This document shows positions 1 to 6,241 of a stretch of 7,897 bases of DNA, in pieces (the stretch's first letter is position 1; the number at the start of each line of letters is the position of its first letter). The notes under the pieces are model-generated. The model made no database searches and was not told where the DNA came from. It saw only the letters and a program-made list of their open reading frames with translations. Both the position numbers and the translations under genes were made by a program. The stretch is from DASWIV01 sp036397475 (GTDB lineage: Bacteria > JAJVIF01 > JAPKYR01), in NCBI GenBank assembly GCA_036397475.1, contig DASWIV010000085.1, forward strand, positions 1 to 7,897, read 5' to 3'.

Positions 1-34
1 CTAATTACATCGATGCCGTAAGGATATCCGGATG

Positions 35-307
35 TTATGGAGCTATTGTCGCGTTCATGATTCCAACGACATTAATATGAAAATCCATATTCCTGACGGG
101 AATTACATCTGCATTTCCGGACTGCGTATCAATCTCAATCAGGTTGTAACCCATGAGATTCATATTTGAAGATGATGCTGCCACCTCTGAAAAGCCGGTT
201 GAATCAGGAATTACAGGATTTTCGCCTTCTCCTGATCCACCGTGCGAACATCCTGATATGATCAGAATTACAACTATAGGAATTAAGAAAAATCTGTTAC
301 CAGTCAT
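35..307 (-). CDS. N-terminal part of an uncharacterised lipoprotein, apparently frameshifted
   Basis: A 90-residue reading frame that begins with a lipoprotein signal peptide: a long hydrophobic stretch (residues 6-17) ending in the lipobox Ile-Ser-Gly-Cys with Cys20, then a Gly/Ser/Glu-rich linker. Residues about 50-82 match the N-terminal block of the 744-residue lipoprotein at 3914-6148: both have Leu-x-Gly-Tyr, an Asp-x-x-Ser turn, Pro-x-Arg and Phe-His-x-Asn-Val-Val in the same order and nearly the same spacing. The frame stops at 35-37, but the -1 shifted frame stays open to the window edge and reads Tyr-Pro-Tyr-Gly-Ile-Asp-Val, resembling Tyr-Pro-Leu-Gly-Ile-Gly-Val at the equivalent place in the paralogue. 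I infer a one-base indel, either a real frameshift (pseudogene) or a sequence error, in a gene that continues beyond position 1. A weak AAGG lies about 10 bases before the start. Function unknown; probably an envelope lipoprotein. Confidence 0.7.
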   Translation of the reverse strand: MTGNRFFLIPIVVILIISGCSHGGSGEGENPVIPDSTGFSEVAASSSNMNLMGYNLIEIDTQSGNADVIPVRNMDFHINVVGIMNATIAP

Positions 308-361
308 AATTAGTTAACCTTGGCTAAATAATACATAATAATCAATTCACTTTCGCATTTT

Positions 362-466
362 TCAGCTACCTGAGTGCAAAAAAGAAGTCTGTACGGGATT
401 TCCTGAACATCCGGCGATGATTGAAAAGGTAAGCACACAGAGCGCATAGGTGAATTTTATACGCAT
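362..466 (-). CDS. Small 34-residue lipoprotein
   Basis: A short reading frame, ATG at 466-464 and TGA at 364-362. The start has a strong Shine-Dalgarno, AAAGGAG at 473-479, with 6 bases between GGAG and ATG. The product has a basic N-terminus (Arg2, Lys4), a hydrophobic core and a textbook lipobox Ile-Ala-Gly-Cys with Cys20, followed by only 14 residues rich in Ser/Gly and uncharged except for one His. Mature length would be 15 residues. Entericidin-type lipoproteins are comparably tiny, but I see no specific sequence match to them. It lies between cysS and the truncated lipoprotein on the same strand, 54 bases before the latter. It could be a genuine micro-lipoprotein or the surviving signal peptide of a decayed larger gene; the intact ribosome binding site and lipobox favour expression. 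Function unknown. Confidence 0.62.
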   Translation of the reverse strand: MRIKFTYALCVLTFSIIAGCSGNPVQTSFLHSGS

Positions 467-492
467 AACCAGCTCCTTTCACGTAGAATGAT

Positions 493-522
493 AATAAAAG
501 CGCCGGACAATCTTGCCGGTGC
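493..522 (-). terminator. Probable intrinsic terminator of the gltX-cysS operon
   Basis: Arms at 516-522 and 500-506 form a 7-position stem with a CCGG/CCGG core and a loop of 9 (one A-C mismatch on the minus strand), and the minus-strand copy is followed by TTTTATTAT. It lies 24 bases after the cysS stop codon. Its T-run ends only about 27 bases before the start of the small lipoprotein, so it could also act as an attenuator for that gene. Confidence 0.5.
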
Positions 523-546
523 GCCATTTCAGAATCACTTCCTAAT

Positions 547-2163
547 TCACTTCCACACTATCTTCGCGCCGTCCTTCGAATCCCTTACTTCCGCTCCTAT
601 CTCATTCAGCTCATCTCTAATCTTATCCGCCAGCTCGAAATTTTTTTCAGCGCGGGCTTTTTCTCTCAGAGCGAGAAGTACATCAGCAAGTTTCGACGCG
701 TCCCCCCCACCCTTCAAGGCTTCATCCCTCGCCTCATCTGTCAAATACAGTTTCTCTCTCCTGTCATTCAGAATCCCAAGAATTTCCGTCAGATGCGCGA
801 TCCCGCCAAGCGCGATATTCGCGGCGTCAAAATCATCAGTATTATCCGAGCTCATCACATCAAGATGCGCGTTTACTTTCGTCACAAGTCCGAACAACTC
901 CCCGACAACTCCCTGCGTATTGAAATCGTTCGCGAACTGCCAGTACGCATAATACATCGCGCGCCTTACATCGTTCACAATTCCCTTCGCGCCTTTTTCA
1001 CCATCGAGTGGATCGGGAGCTTTTTCGGCCATCATCTTTATAAATTCGCCACGATCATAATCATTCTTCTCATCAATGTGACTCCATATCTGGAACCAGT
1101 TCTCGACTCTCTCTTCCGCGCGCCACCTTAAAAATCCAGTCAACCGATCAAATACTTCCTTCAAACGATCCAGCGCCTTTTTGTATTCATCGAACTTATC
1201 CCACGTGAAATCCATGGGTTTCCTGTAATGCGCGCTCAACAAAAATAACCTGACAACTTCCGGATCGACTTCCTTCAGCACATCGCGAATCTTGACGCTC
1301 TTCCCGCTCTTCGCCATTTTCGCGCCGTCCATCATCACCCATTCGTTGTGCATCCATATCCGCGCGAAATCCTCGTCAGGATCTCCGCATTTCGCCTGCG
1401 CGATTTCATTCTCGTGGTGAGGAAATCTCAGTTCCTGCCCCCCGCCATGAATATCAAACGTCTTCCCGAGGTATTTCGCGCTCATCACGGAGCACTCGAT
1501 ATGCCACCCCGGACGTCCGGGTCCCCACGGCGAATCCCACGCCGGCTCGCCTTCCTTCGCGATCTTCCACAAAGCGAAATCTCTGGAATCCTTTTTGTTC
1601 GACGATTCGACTTCTTCCTGGCGCGACTCATCGAGAAGATCGTCCATGTTCCTTCCCGAAAGTTTCAAATAATCAGGAAACGACGGCACGTCAAAATAAA
1701 CGGAATTATCTTTTCCGACATACGCGTGTCCGTTATCCATAATTTTCTGGACGTACTCGATTATTTCTTTTATATGAGTCGTGACCTTTGGATAAACATC
1801 TGCCTTCTCGACACCCAGCGCGAATAAGTCCGTGTAATACTCATGGACAAATCTCGCCGACCACTGGATTGGATCAGCCTCACCGGCTTTTTTAGCTTCG
1901 TCGATGATCTTGTCGTCGAGATCTGTAAAATTTGTAACGAACAATACCCTGTATCCGAATGCGCGGAAGATTTTCCGGACAACATCGAAAAATACCGGGT
2001 TTCTCATGTTCCCGACATGTACGAACTGGTAAGTTGTCGGACCGCAGACATAGATGGTCACCAGCGGATGCTCACCCGGCGAAGGAAAGACTTCTTCCTT
2101 GCGTGTGAGCGAGTCATAAATTTTTATTCGGGGCGGATCGCCCCATGGAAACTGGTGTTCCAT
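547..2163 (-). CDS. cysS: Cysteinyl-tRNA synthetase (class I), with an internal insertion
   Basis: Attaches cysteine to tRNA-Cys in the cytoplasm using ATP. Numbered from the ATG at 2163 (538 residues), the class I signatures are His-Val-Gly-Asn at 49-52 (HIGH-type) and Lys-Met-Ala-Lys-Ser at 282-286 (KMSKS-type). The four zinc ligands that recognise the cysteine thiol are all present at the spacing known for E. coli CysRS: Cys40, Cys224, His249 and Glu253. The DALR-type helical domain includes Asp-Phe-Asn-Thr at 413-416, and the C-terminal anticodon-binding tail ends in Ile-Val-Trp-Lys. I chose the start at 2163 because GGAG at 2173-2176 precedes it by 9 bases; the in-frame ATG at 2199 (550 residues) has no Shine-Dalgarno. 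The protein is about 75 residues longer than E. coli CysRS (461), mostly because of an apparent insertion around residues 342-403. CGCG is markedly denser here than in neighbouring genes. It follows gltX in a likely operon. Confidence 0.97.
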   Translation of the reverse strand: MEHQFPWGDPPRIKIYDSLTRKEEVFPSPGEHPLVTIYVCGPTTYQFVHVGNMRNPVFFDVVRKIFRAFGYRVLFVTNFTDLDDKIIDEAKKAGEADPIQWSARFVHEYYTDLFALGVEKADVYPKVTTHIKEIIEYVQKIMDNGHAYVGKDNSVYFDVPSFPDYLKLSGRNMDDLLDESRQEEVESSNKKDSRDFALWKIAKEGEPAWDSPWGPGRPGWHIECSVMSAKYLGKTFDIHGGGQELRFPHHENEIAQAKCGDPDEDFARIWMHNEWVMMDGAKMAKSGKSVKIRDVLKEVDPEVVRLFLLSAHYRKPMDFTWDKFDEYKKALDRLKEVFDRLTGFLRWRAEERVENWFQIWSHIDEKNDYDRGEFIKMMAEKAPDPLDGEKGAKGIVNDVRRAMYYAYWQFANDFNTQGVVGELFGLVTKVNAHLDVMSSDNTDDFDAANIALGGIAHLTEILGILNDRREKLYLTDEARDEALKGGGDASKLADVLLALREKARAEKNFELADKIRDELNEIGAEVRDSKDGAKIVWK

Positions 2164-2172
2164 TTCTCTGCG

Positions 2173-2176
2173 CTCC
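2173..2176 (-). promoter_or_regulatory. Shine-Dalgarno that decides the cysS start
   Basis: GGAG on the minus strand, 9 bases before the ATG at 2163. The layout (GGAGCG then 7 bases then ATG) is the same as at the threonine aldolase gene (GGAG at 6229-6232, ATG at 6242). No such site precedes the upstream ATGs at 2199 and 2178. Confidence 0.6.
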
Positions 2177-2208
2177 ATTGTTTCTGTATCAGTCGACATT
2201 GTGCATTG

Positions 2209-2235
2209 CGATTGGACATCTCAATATTCCAATCG
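2209..2235. repeat. Perfect 8-bp inverted repeat in the gltX-cysS gap
   Basis: CGATTGGA at 2209-2216 and TCCAATCG at 2228-2235 are exact reverse complements separated by 11 bases. No T-run follows on either strand, so it is not an ordinary intrinsic terminator. In the gltX-cysS transcript it would form a hairpin about 46 bases ahead of the chosen cysS start; as DNA it could be a dimeric regulator site. Function is not shown by the sequence. Confidence 0.5.
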
Positions 2236-2291
2236 GATCAATCGACGCCTATCATAATTTAATTCGCCATCAATATCATCGCCAATGAGGG

Positions 2292-3728
2292 TTAATCATT
2301 TTTCTCCTGCAAAACCTTTATGGCTGCATCGAGCCTCTTTTTCATTACCTCTTCAGGAAGTGAGACTATCAATTTCTTAATTTCAAATCCTTTATGCTCG
2401 CCGGTCAAAGCAAGACGTAAGGGCGTGAAAGTATTCCTTTTGCCGTGCTCAGCCGCAAGCTCTTCGATTTTGTCATGCCATATGTCATGAGAGGAACCTG
2501 AAAGAGTTTGCAATACAACTATCGCTGAATTTTTATCGATGTTGCTGAATACTTTCATAAGGTGATCCTCATCCGGACGCTTTGTCAATGGAATTACCTT
2601 GTCGGAAATATCTTTAAGAGATACAAGCTCATCTTTCACAGATTCAATAACATTCTTAATTTCATCAATCAGGTCATCTTCGAAAACAACCAACCAGGCT
2701 GAAAGTTTCCATGCTTCCAGAATCTCTTCAGGACTCATCATCCTGATATGTTCCTTTTCCAGGTGCTCGAGACGTGCCTTATCATGGGCTGATGGCGATG
2801 TTGAAATCCTGTCGAAATCGAAACTTGAGATCAATTCGTCCGGCGTCAGTACCTCTTTCGCTTCGGGATGCGACCAGCCCATCAGTGCAAGGTGATTCAC
2901 GAGCGCTATCGGAAGATATTTCTTCGCCTCCTGGAATCCGGTCAGGCTGTCGCGCTTGCTTAATTTCTTCCCGCCTGCCGACACGATCAACGGCAGATGC
3001 GCGAATTTCGGAGCGTCGTATCCAAGTGCTTTCATCAGCAGAATCTGTGACGGCGTGTTCGGAATATGATCCGCTCCCCGGATTATGTGGGATATTTTCA
3101 TCGACGCATCGTCCAATGGGCTCACAAGCATGTATGTCGGTTTCCCATCGCCCCTGATGCAGATGAAATCGCCAAGCAGGGGCGTATCAAATTTTTGTGG
3201 GCCGTAGACCAGGTCCTCGAATTCAACTGAATCCCCAAGGCGTTCCGAATCGACATGAAATCTCCAGACATGTTCATCGCCCGAATCGATTCTTGTATTT
3301 CGTTCAGATTCGGATAATTTCCGGCAACGTCCATCGTAGATGAACGCCCGTCCAGACGCTCTCGCGGCTGCCCTCTGGAGATTCAGATCGCTTTCAGTGC
3401 AGAAACAGGGATAAAGGAATTTACCGGATTTTAATTTCTTTATTGCTTCCCGGTAAATTTCGCCGCGCTCAGACTGCCTGTAAGGACCAAATTCTCCACC
3501 CTTGGATGGACCCTCATCCCAGTGGAGGCCAAGGTGGTGCAGGACGTTCACAATGTCGTGAAGAAAGGTCGACATTGATCTCTCTTCATCCGTATCATCG
3601 ATTCGCAGTATGAATTTTCCGTCGTGCTTTTTCGCGATAAGCCAGGCAAACAGGGCTGTCCGCAACATCCCCAGATGGGGAGGTCCGGTTGGTGACGGCG
3701 CAAATCTTGTTCTGAATGGCGGTTCCAT
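2292..3728 (-). CDS. gltX: Glutamyl-tRNA synthetase (bacterial type, class I)
   Basis: Attaches glutamate to tRNA-Glu (and to tRNA-Gln, if the enzyme is non-discriminating and the organism uses an amidotransferase) in the cytoplasm. The 478-residue product has the normal family length. It opens with the diagnostic Arg-Phe-Ala-Pro-Ser-Pro-Thr-Gly and the HIGH-type His-Leu-Gly-Met at 18-21; the KMSKS-type motif is Lys-Leu-Ser-Lys-Arg at 255-259. A zinc-site pattern Cys108-x-Cys110 ... Tyr131-x-x-x-Cys135 resembles that of E. coli GluRS. Asp-His-Ile-x-Asn-Thr-Pro at 220-226 is also typical. The C-terminal part is the alpha-helical anticodon-binding cage, which marks it as GluRS rather than GlnRS. 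AAAGG lies about 11 bases before the ATG. It is the first gene of the minus-strand run and reads toward cysS; a gltX-cysS neighbourhood is also known from Bacillus, there with cysE between them. No T-box leader is visible in the 185 bases upstream. Confidence 0.97.
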   Translation of the reverse strand: MEPPFRTRFAPSPTGPPHLGMLRTALFAWLIAKKHDGKFILRIDDTDEERSMSTFLHDIVNVLHHLGLHWDEGPSKGGEFGPYRQSERGEIYREAIKKLKSGKFLYPCFCTESDLNLQRAAARASGRAFIYDGRCRKLSESERNTRIDSGDEHVWRFHVDSERLGDSVEFEDLVYGPQKFDTPLLGDFICIRGDGKPTYMLVSPLDDASMKISHIIRGADHIPNTPSQILLMKALGYDAPKFAHLPLIVSAGGKKLSKRDSLTGFQEAKKYLPIALVNHLALMGWSHPEAKEVLTPDELISSFDFDRISTSPSAHDKARLEHLEKEHIRMMSPEEILEAWKLSAWLVVFEDDLIDEIKNVIESVKDELVSLKDISDKVIPLTKRPDEDHLMKVFSNIDKNSAIVVLQTLSGSSHDIWHDKIEELAAEHGKRNTFTPLRLALTGEHKGFEIKKLIVSLPEEVMKKRLDAAIKVLQEKND

Positions 3729-3780
3729 TATTTCAGAGACCTTTCGGTTTTCATGTTAACTGTTTAATAAAATAAAATAG

Positions 3781-3808
3781 TTGCTTATTCACCATAAAAA
3801 GATATAAT
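3781..3808 (+). promoter_or_regulatory. Sigma70-like promoter of the 744-residue lipoprotein
   Basis: TTGCTT at 3781-3786 as the -35 box, a 16-base spacer and a consensus TATAAT at 3803-3808 as the -10 box. Transcription would start near 3815, leaving a leader of about 100 bases before the ATG at 3914. The box lies in the gap between divergent genes; I did not find an equally good promoter for gltX in the other direction. Confidence 0.65.
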
Positions 3809-3819
3809 GATTTTACCTG

Positions 3820-3873
3820 GGAAGGGTTAGCAAATTATCATAAATCAGCATCGGATTAAATAGCTGCCCTTCT
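3820..3873 (+). other. Possible hairpin in the lipoprotein 5' leader
   Basis: GAAGGG at 3821-3826 can pair with CCCTTC at 3867-3872, extended inward by AGC (3829-3831) with GCT (3863-3865) past a small bulge. The loop is about 31 bases and AT-rich. No T-run follows, so it is not a terminator. It may only be a chance structure; it matches no riboswitch I recognise. Confidence 0.3.
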
Positions 3874-3913
3874 AAAGAAGCGACGTAGGAATTGCATTCT
3901 AAGGATAAAAAAA

Positions 3914-6148
3914 ATGCGAAGGTTTGCTATCCCAGCCTTTCTGGTACTGGTGACACTGTCACTATCATGCGGAAAAGGCTCTTCCAATTCACCTTATTCT
4001 CCTGGCTTGTCGCCGGATAAATCAGCTTCGGAATACGATGGCCAAAGGTTCCTTTGGGGATACTACGAGATGGCCTTCGATCCGGTTTCCAGCCAGATGG
4101 AGATTGTTCCACTGAGGGAAACCGCATTCCATGCGAATGTGGTTCAGTTCCTGCAGGCTCCTTACCCGCTGGGGATCGGGGTCGCAATAGACAGCACCGA
4201 CAAAATCGGACAGGGTGAACTCGATGTAACAGTATCCATTACCCACCCATTCGACGACCCGTATTACACAGGGTTTGATGTAAGGGGAATTTTCATCGGG
4301 CTTGGCACTTCGAAATCCACCTATGACACGAGCCTTACGTATGCCGCTCCTTCGGAAGCCAGGCTTTTGAACGCCGACGGTTACACCCGGTGGTGGAATC
4401 CGGTCGAGTTCCCTATTCCCGGCCTTCTCGGATTCACTCCCGGAGCCCTCGGGAATAACACAACCTTCACAACTAAACTTAACCCGTTCAAGGTTTTCGC
4501 AGACCACCTTGGACCGCAATCCGAATACGTCATTCCGCCAGGATCAAGAAACGAATTCACTACGACCATGAAAACGAATTCCCGGCAGTACAAGCTGAGA
4601 TTTCCTCTTCTGGGTGGAATTGCGCAAATTAAATACAACTATGCAGTCGATGCCAGCTGGGTCGATCCCGTCGGCGACCCGACCGATCTGAACAGTTTCC
4701 CTCTCGACGCCAACATTCCTGAACCATACCAGATTACTGTTGCCGACACTGGATCGACCGCTTTCTACGATCCCGGCTCAGGCCTTTTCGGAGGAGATCT
4801 TAAACTGCAGATTGGTGTCAGCCGCCACGGTGGAGAAATAAACGTCTCGTGGGCAGCGGAAGAACTCACAAAAATTGTAGTAGAGAGCGACAATCTCTTC
4901 AGTCCCCCCATTGAGATCGACCCCGCCGGACCACACACCAGTGTTGAAGATCACGTCCTTTACGACATCTTGATTCCAGATGTCACGCCGGTATCCTACG
5001 CTAATCAGGATTTATTGATCCATGCGGAGACGAACCTCGGCAATTACGCCCAGGAATTCGGCTCGATCGCTCCCGGTAAGCCTGTTACCGCTTACCACAT
5101 CGTTGAAGCTCCGATTATCGCCGGAATTCCCGCTCCCGATCCTCCCGACATCTCCGTAGAGGTGACCAGGACATCGAGCGGCAAACTCGATGGATTTATT
5201 GTCGACTGGGAACCTGTACCCGATGCCGTCGAATACCTGGTATATACCAGTGACGACCCATATGAGTTTAATGGTCCCATGGTCTTCACGCCCACACCAG
5301 ACAGCCCCACTACGGATACAAGCTGGAGCTTTTCAACTGTCGGTACGGATCTTAGCGGACAATGGATGATCTACGTCACCAGCCGTGGAATGGTCGGAAA
5401 TCCCGACAGTGACTCCGAACCGTCGAATAATGCACTGGTTGATTTCGTTTCATTTGATTCCGCAGGTAATCCTGAAGGTGAAAATATCTGGCGTCGAAGA
5501 TATACATTAACAAGGGGGCGATTCCTCCAGGTGAGCGGAAGTTCGCTTGGCGTTGACAACACCGGATGCGCTCTTGTATCGCCAAACAACTTCTTTGTCG
5601 ACGAAACCACATGTTACATCGTATCCCCTGAATTGCCGGATATCTCCAGTGCCAGCCAGTGTTATTTTGAACTGGCCCATAAACAGGCAACAGACTGGCC
5701 GTCAGGATGGGGATACTCCATAGGCAGCGCGGACACGATAATTAATCCGGGTGTTGAAGATACCAATCTCAAGCCACCACCGGACCTTGATCCACCATTT
5801 CCGTTCCCGGATTCTGAATGGGTTTACGCTTATGAATTCGATCTCATAGACTCATCGGCTGATTATTTGAGCGGTTATCAGATGACCATGACCGATGTCT
5901 ATGGATTAAATAAAAGGTTCAACCAGCCTTTCGATCCGGGCAACGAGCTTGGTGATCCGACTGATGGATGGGGCGGAAATCTGACCAGCTCAGCCCAGTT
6001 TTATGTGTCAAGGTACTCAATTCCAAATGTAATCGACAATGCCCATAAACATGCAGGTGTCGGCGTAGGGGGAAGAGACCCGACGGTGTTGAATCCATCG
6101 AATCAGTTCCCGCTTGTAGTGGATGAATTTGCACTGGTTATTTATTAA
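3914..6148 (+). CDS. Large uncharacterised lipoprotein with Ig/FnIII-like and jelly-roll-like domains
   Basis: A 744-residue envelope protein. Residues 1-19 form a signal peptide (Arg2-Arg3, hydrophobic 4-17) ending in Leu-Ser-Cys19-Gly. The lipobox is imperfect because Ser occupies the -3 place, but a Gly/Ser-rich low-complexity linker follows, as in lipoproteins. Residues about 45-130 hold a conserved block (Leu-Trp-Gly-Tyr, Pro-Leu-Arg, Phe-His-x-Asn-Val-Val, then a Val-Thr-Val-Ser-Ile-Thr strand and Phe-Asp-Val-Arg-Gly), shared with the truncated lipoprotein at 35-307. Residues about 295-395 look like an Ig-like beta domain and about 408-510 like a fibronectin type III domain. The C-terminal part (about 530-744) has the alternating strand pattern of a MAM/lectin-like jelly roll and ends in Asp-Glu-Phe-Ala-Leu-Val-Ile-Tyr. 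No catalytic motif is seen, so a structural, adhesive or carbohydrate-binding role is inference. AAGGA at 3901-3905 precedes the ATG by 8 bases. A single-gene transcript is likely, since a promoter and a strong terminator bracket it. Confidence 0.88.
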   Translation: MRRFAIPAFLVLVTLSLSCGKGSSNSPYSPGLSPDKSASEYDGQRFLWGYYEMAFDPVSSQMEIVPLRETAFHANVVQFLQAPYPLGIGVAIDSTDKIGQGELDVTVSITHPFDDPYYTGFDVRGIFIGLGTSKSTYDTSLTYAAPSEARLLNADGYTRWWNPVEFPIPGLLGFTPGALGNNTTFTTKLNPFKVFADHLGPQSEYVIPPGSRNEFTTTMKTNSRQYKLRFPLLGGIAQIKYNYAVDASWVDPVGDPTDLNSFPLDANIPEPYQITVADTGSTAFYDPGSGLFGGDLKLQIGVSRHGGEINVSWAAEELTKIVVESDNLFSPPIEIDPAGPHTSVEDHVLYDILIPDVTPVSYANQDLLIHAETNLGNYAQEFGSIAPGKPVTAYHIVEAPIIAGIPAPDPPDISVEVTRTSSGKLDGFIVDWEPVPDAVEYLVYTSDDPYEFNGPMVFTPTPDSPTTDTSWSFSTVGTDLSGQWMIYVTSRGMVGNPDSDSEPSNNALVDFVSFDSAGNPEGENIWRRRYTLTRGRFLQVSGSSLGVDNTGCALVSPNNFFVDETTCYIVSPELPDISSASQCYFELAHKQATDWPSGWGYSIGSADTIINPGVEDTNLKPPPDLDPPFPFPDSEWVYAYEFDLIDSSADYLSGYQMTMTDVYGLNKRFNQPFDPGNELGDPTDGWGGNLTSSAQFYVSRYSIPNVIDNAHKHAGVGVGGRDPTVLNPSNQFPLVVDEFALVIY

Positions 6149-6160
6149 AAAAAAAATTTG

Positions 6161-6188
6161 ATCCCCACCCCTGAGTGGGGATTTTATT
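6161..6188 (+). terminator. Strong intrinsic terminator after the lipoprotein gene
   Basis: ATCCCCAC at 6161-6168 pairs perfectly with GTGGGGAT at 6175-6182 (8 bp, loop of 6), followed by TTTATTAT. It begins 12 bases after the TAA of the lipoprotein gene. The A-run at 6147-6156 puts a long T-run on the opposite strand, so it could work in both directions. Confidence 0.9.
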
Positions 6189-6212
6189 ATGTCCTCCAAA
6201 AATTTGTATAAT
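6184..6212 (+). promoter_or_regulatory. Promoter of the threonine aldolase gene
   Basis: A consensus TATAAT lies at 6207-6212; the best -35 at a 17-base spacer is a weak TTATTA at 6184-6189, inside the tail of the preceding terminator. Transcription would start near 6219, giving a leader of about 22 bases with GGAG at 6229-6232. Confidence 0.55.
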
Positions 6213-6241
6213 ACCCGGACTCTTTCCTGGAGCGTAAAAAA

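Noticed and set aside
690..697. A run of C residues inside cysS that could be a contingency or sequencing-error site
   Set aside because: The reading frame is intact through it and the Gly-Gly-Gly-Asp it encodes lies in a normal linker, so nothing indicates a shift.
488..952. A 154-residue plus-strand open frame opposite cysS, and similar ones at 793-1131, 1348-1827 and 1843-2262
   Set aside because: They are antisense to the well-supported cysS gene; their Ser/Arg/Phe-rich products have no domain, no good ribosome site, and arise from the codon pattern of the real gene.
3729..3913. A T-box or other amino-acid-responsive leader upstream of gltX
   Set aside because: No T-box sequence (TGG-N-ACC-GCG type) or terminator/antiterminator pair is visible on the minus strand, and the gap is short and shared with a divergent promoter.
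4022..4519. A 165-residue minus-strand open frame inside the large lipoprotein gene
   Set aside because: It is the complement of a gene with a signal peptide, promoter, ribosome site and terminator; no start signal or recognisable domain supports it.
6161..6188. The GC-rich hairpin as a mobile-element end or attachment site
   Set aside because: Its place 12 bases after a stop codon, perfect short stem and following T-rich tract fit an intrinsic terminator; no transposase, target duplication or second copy is present.
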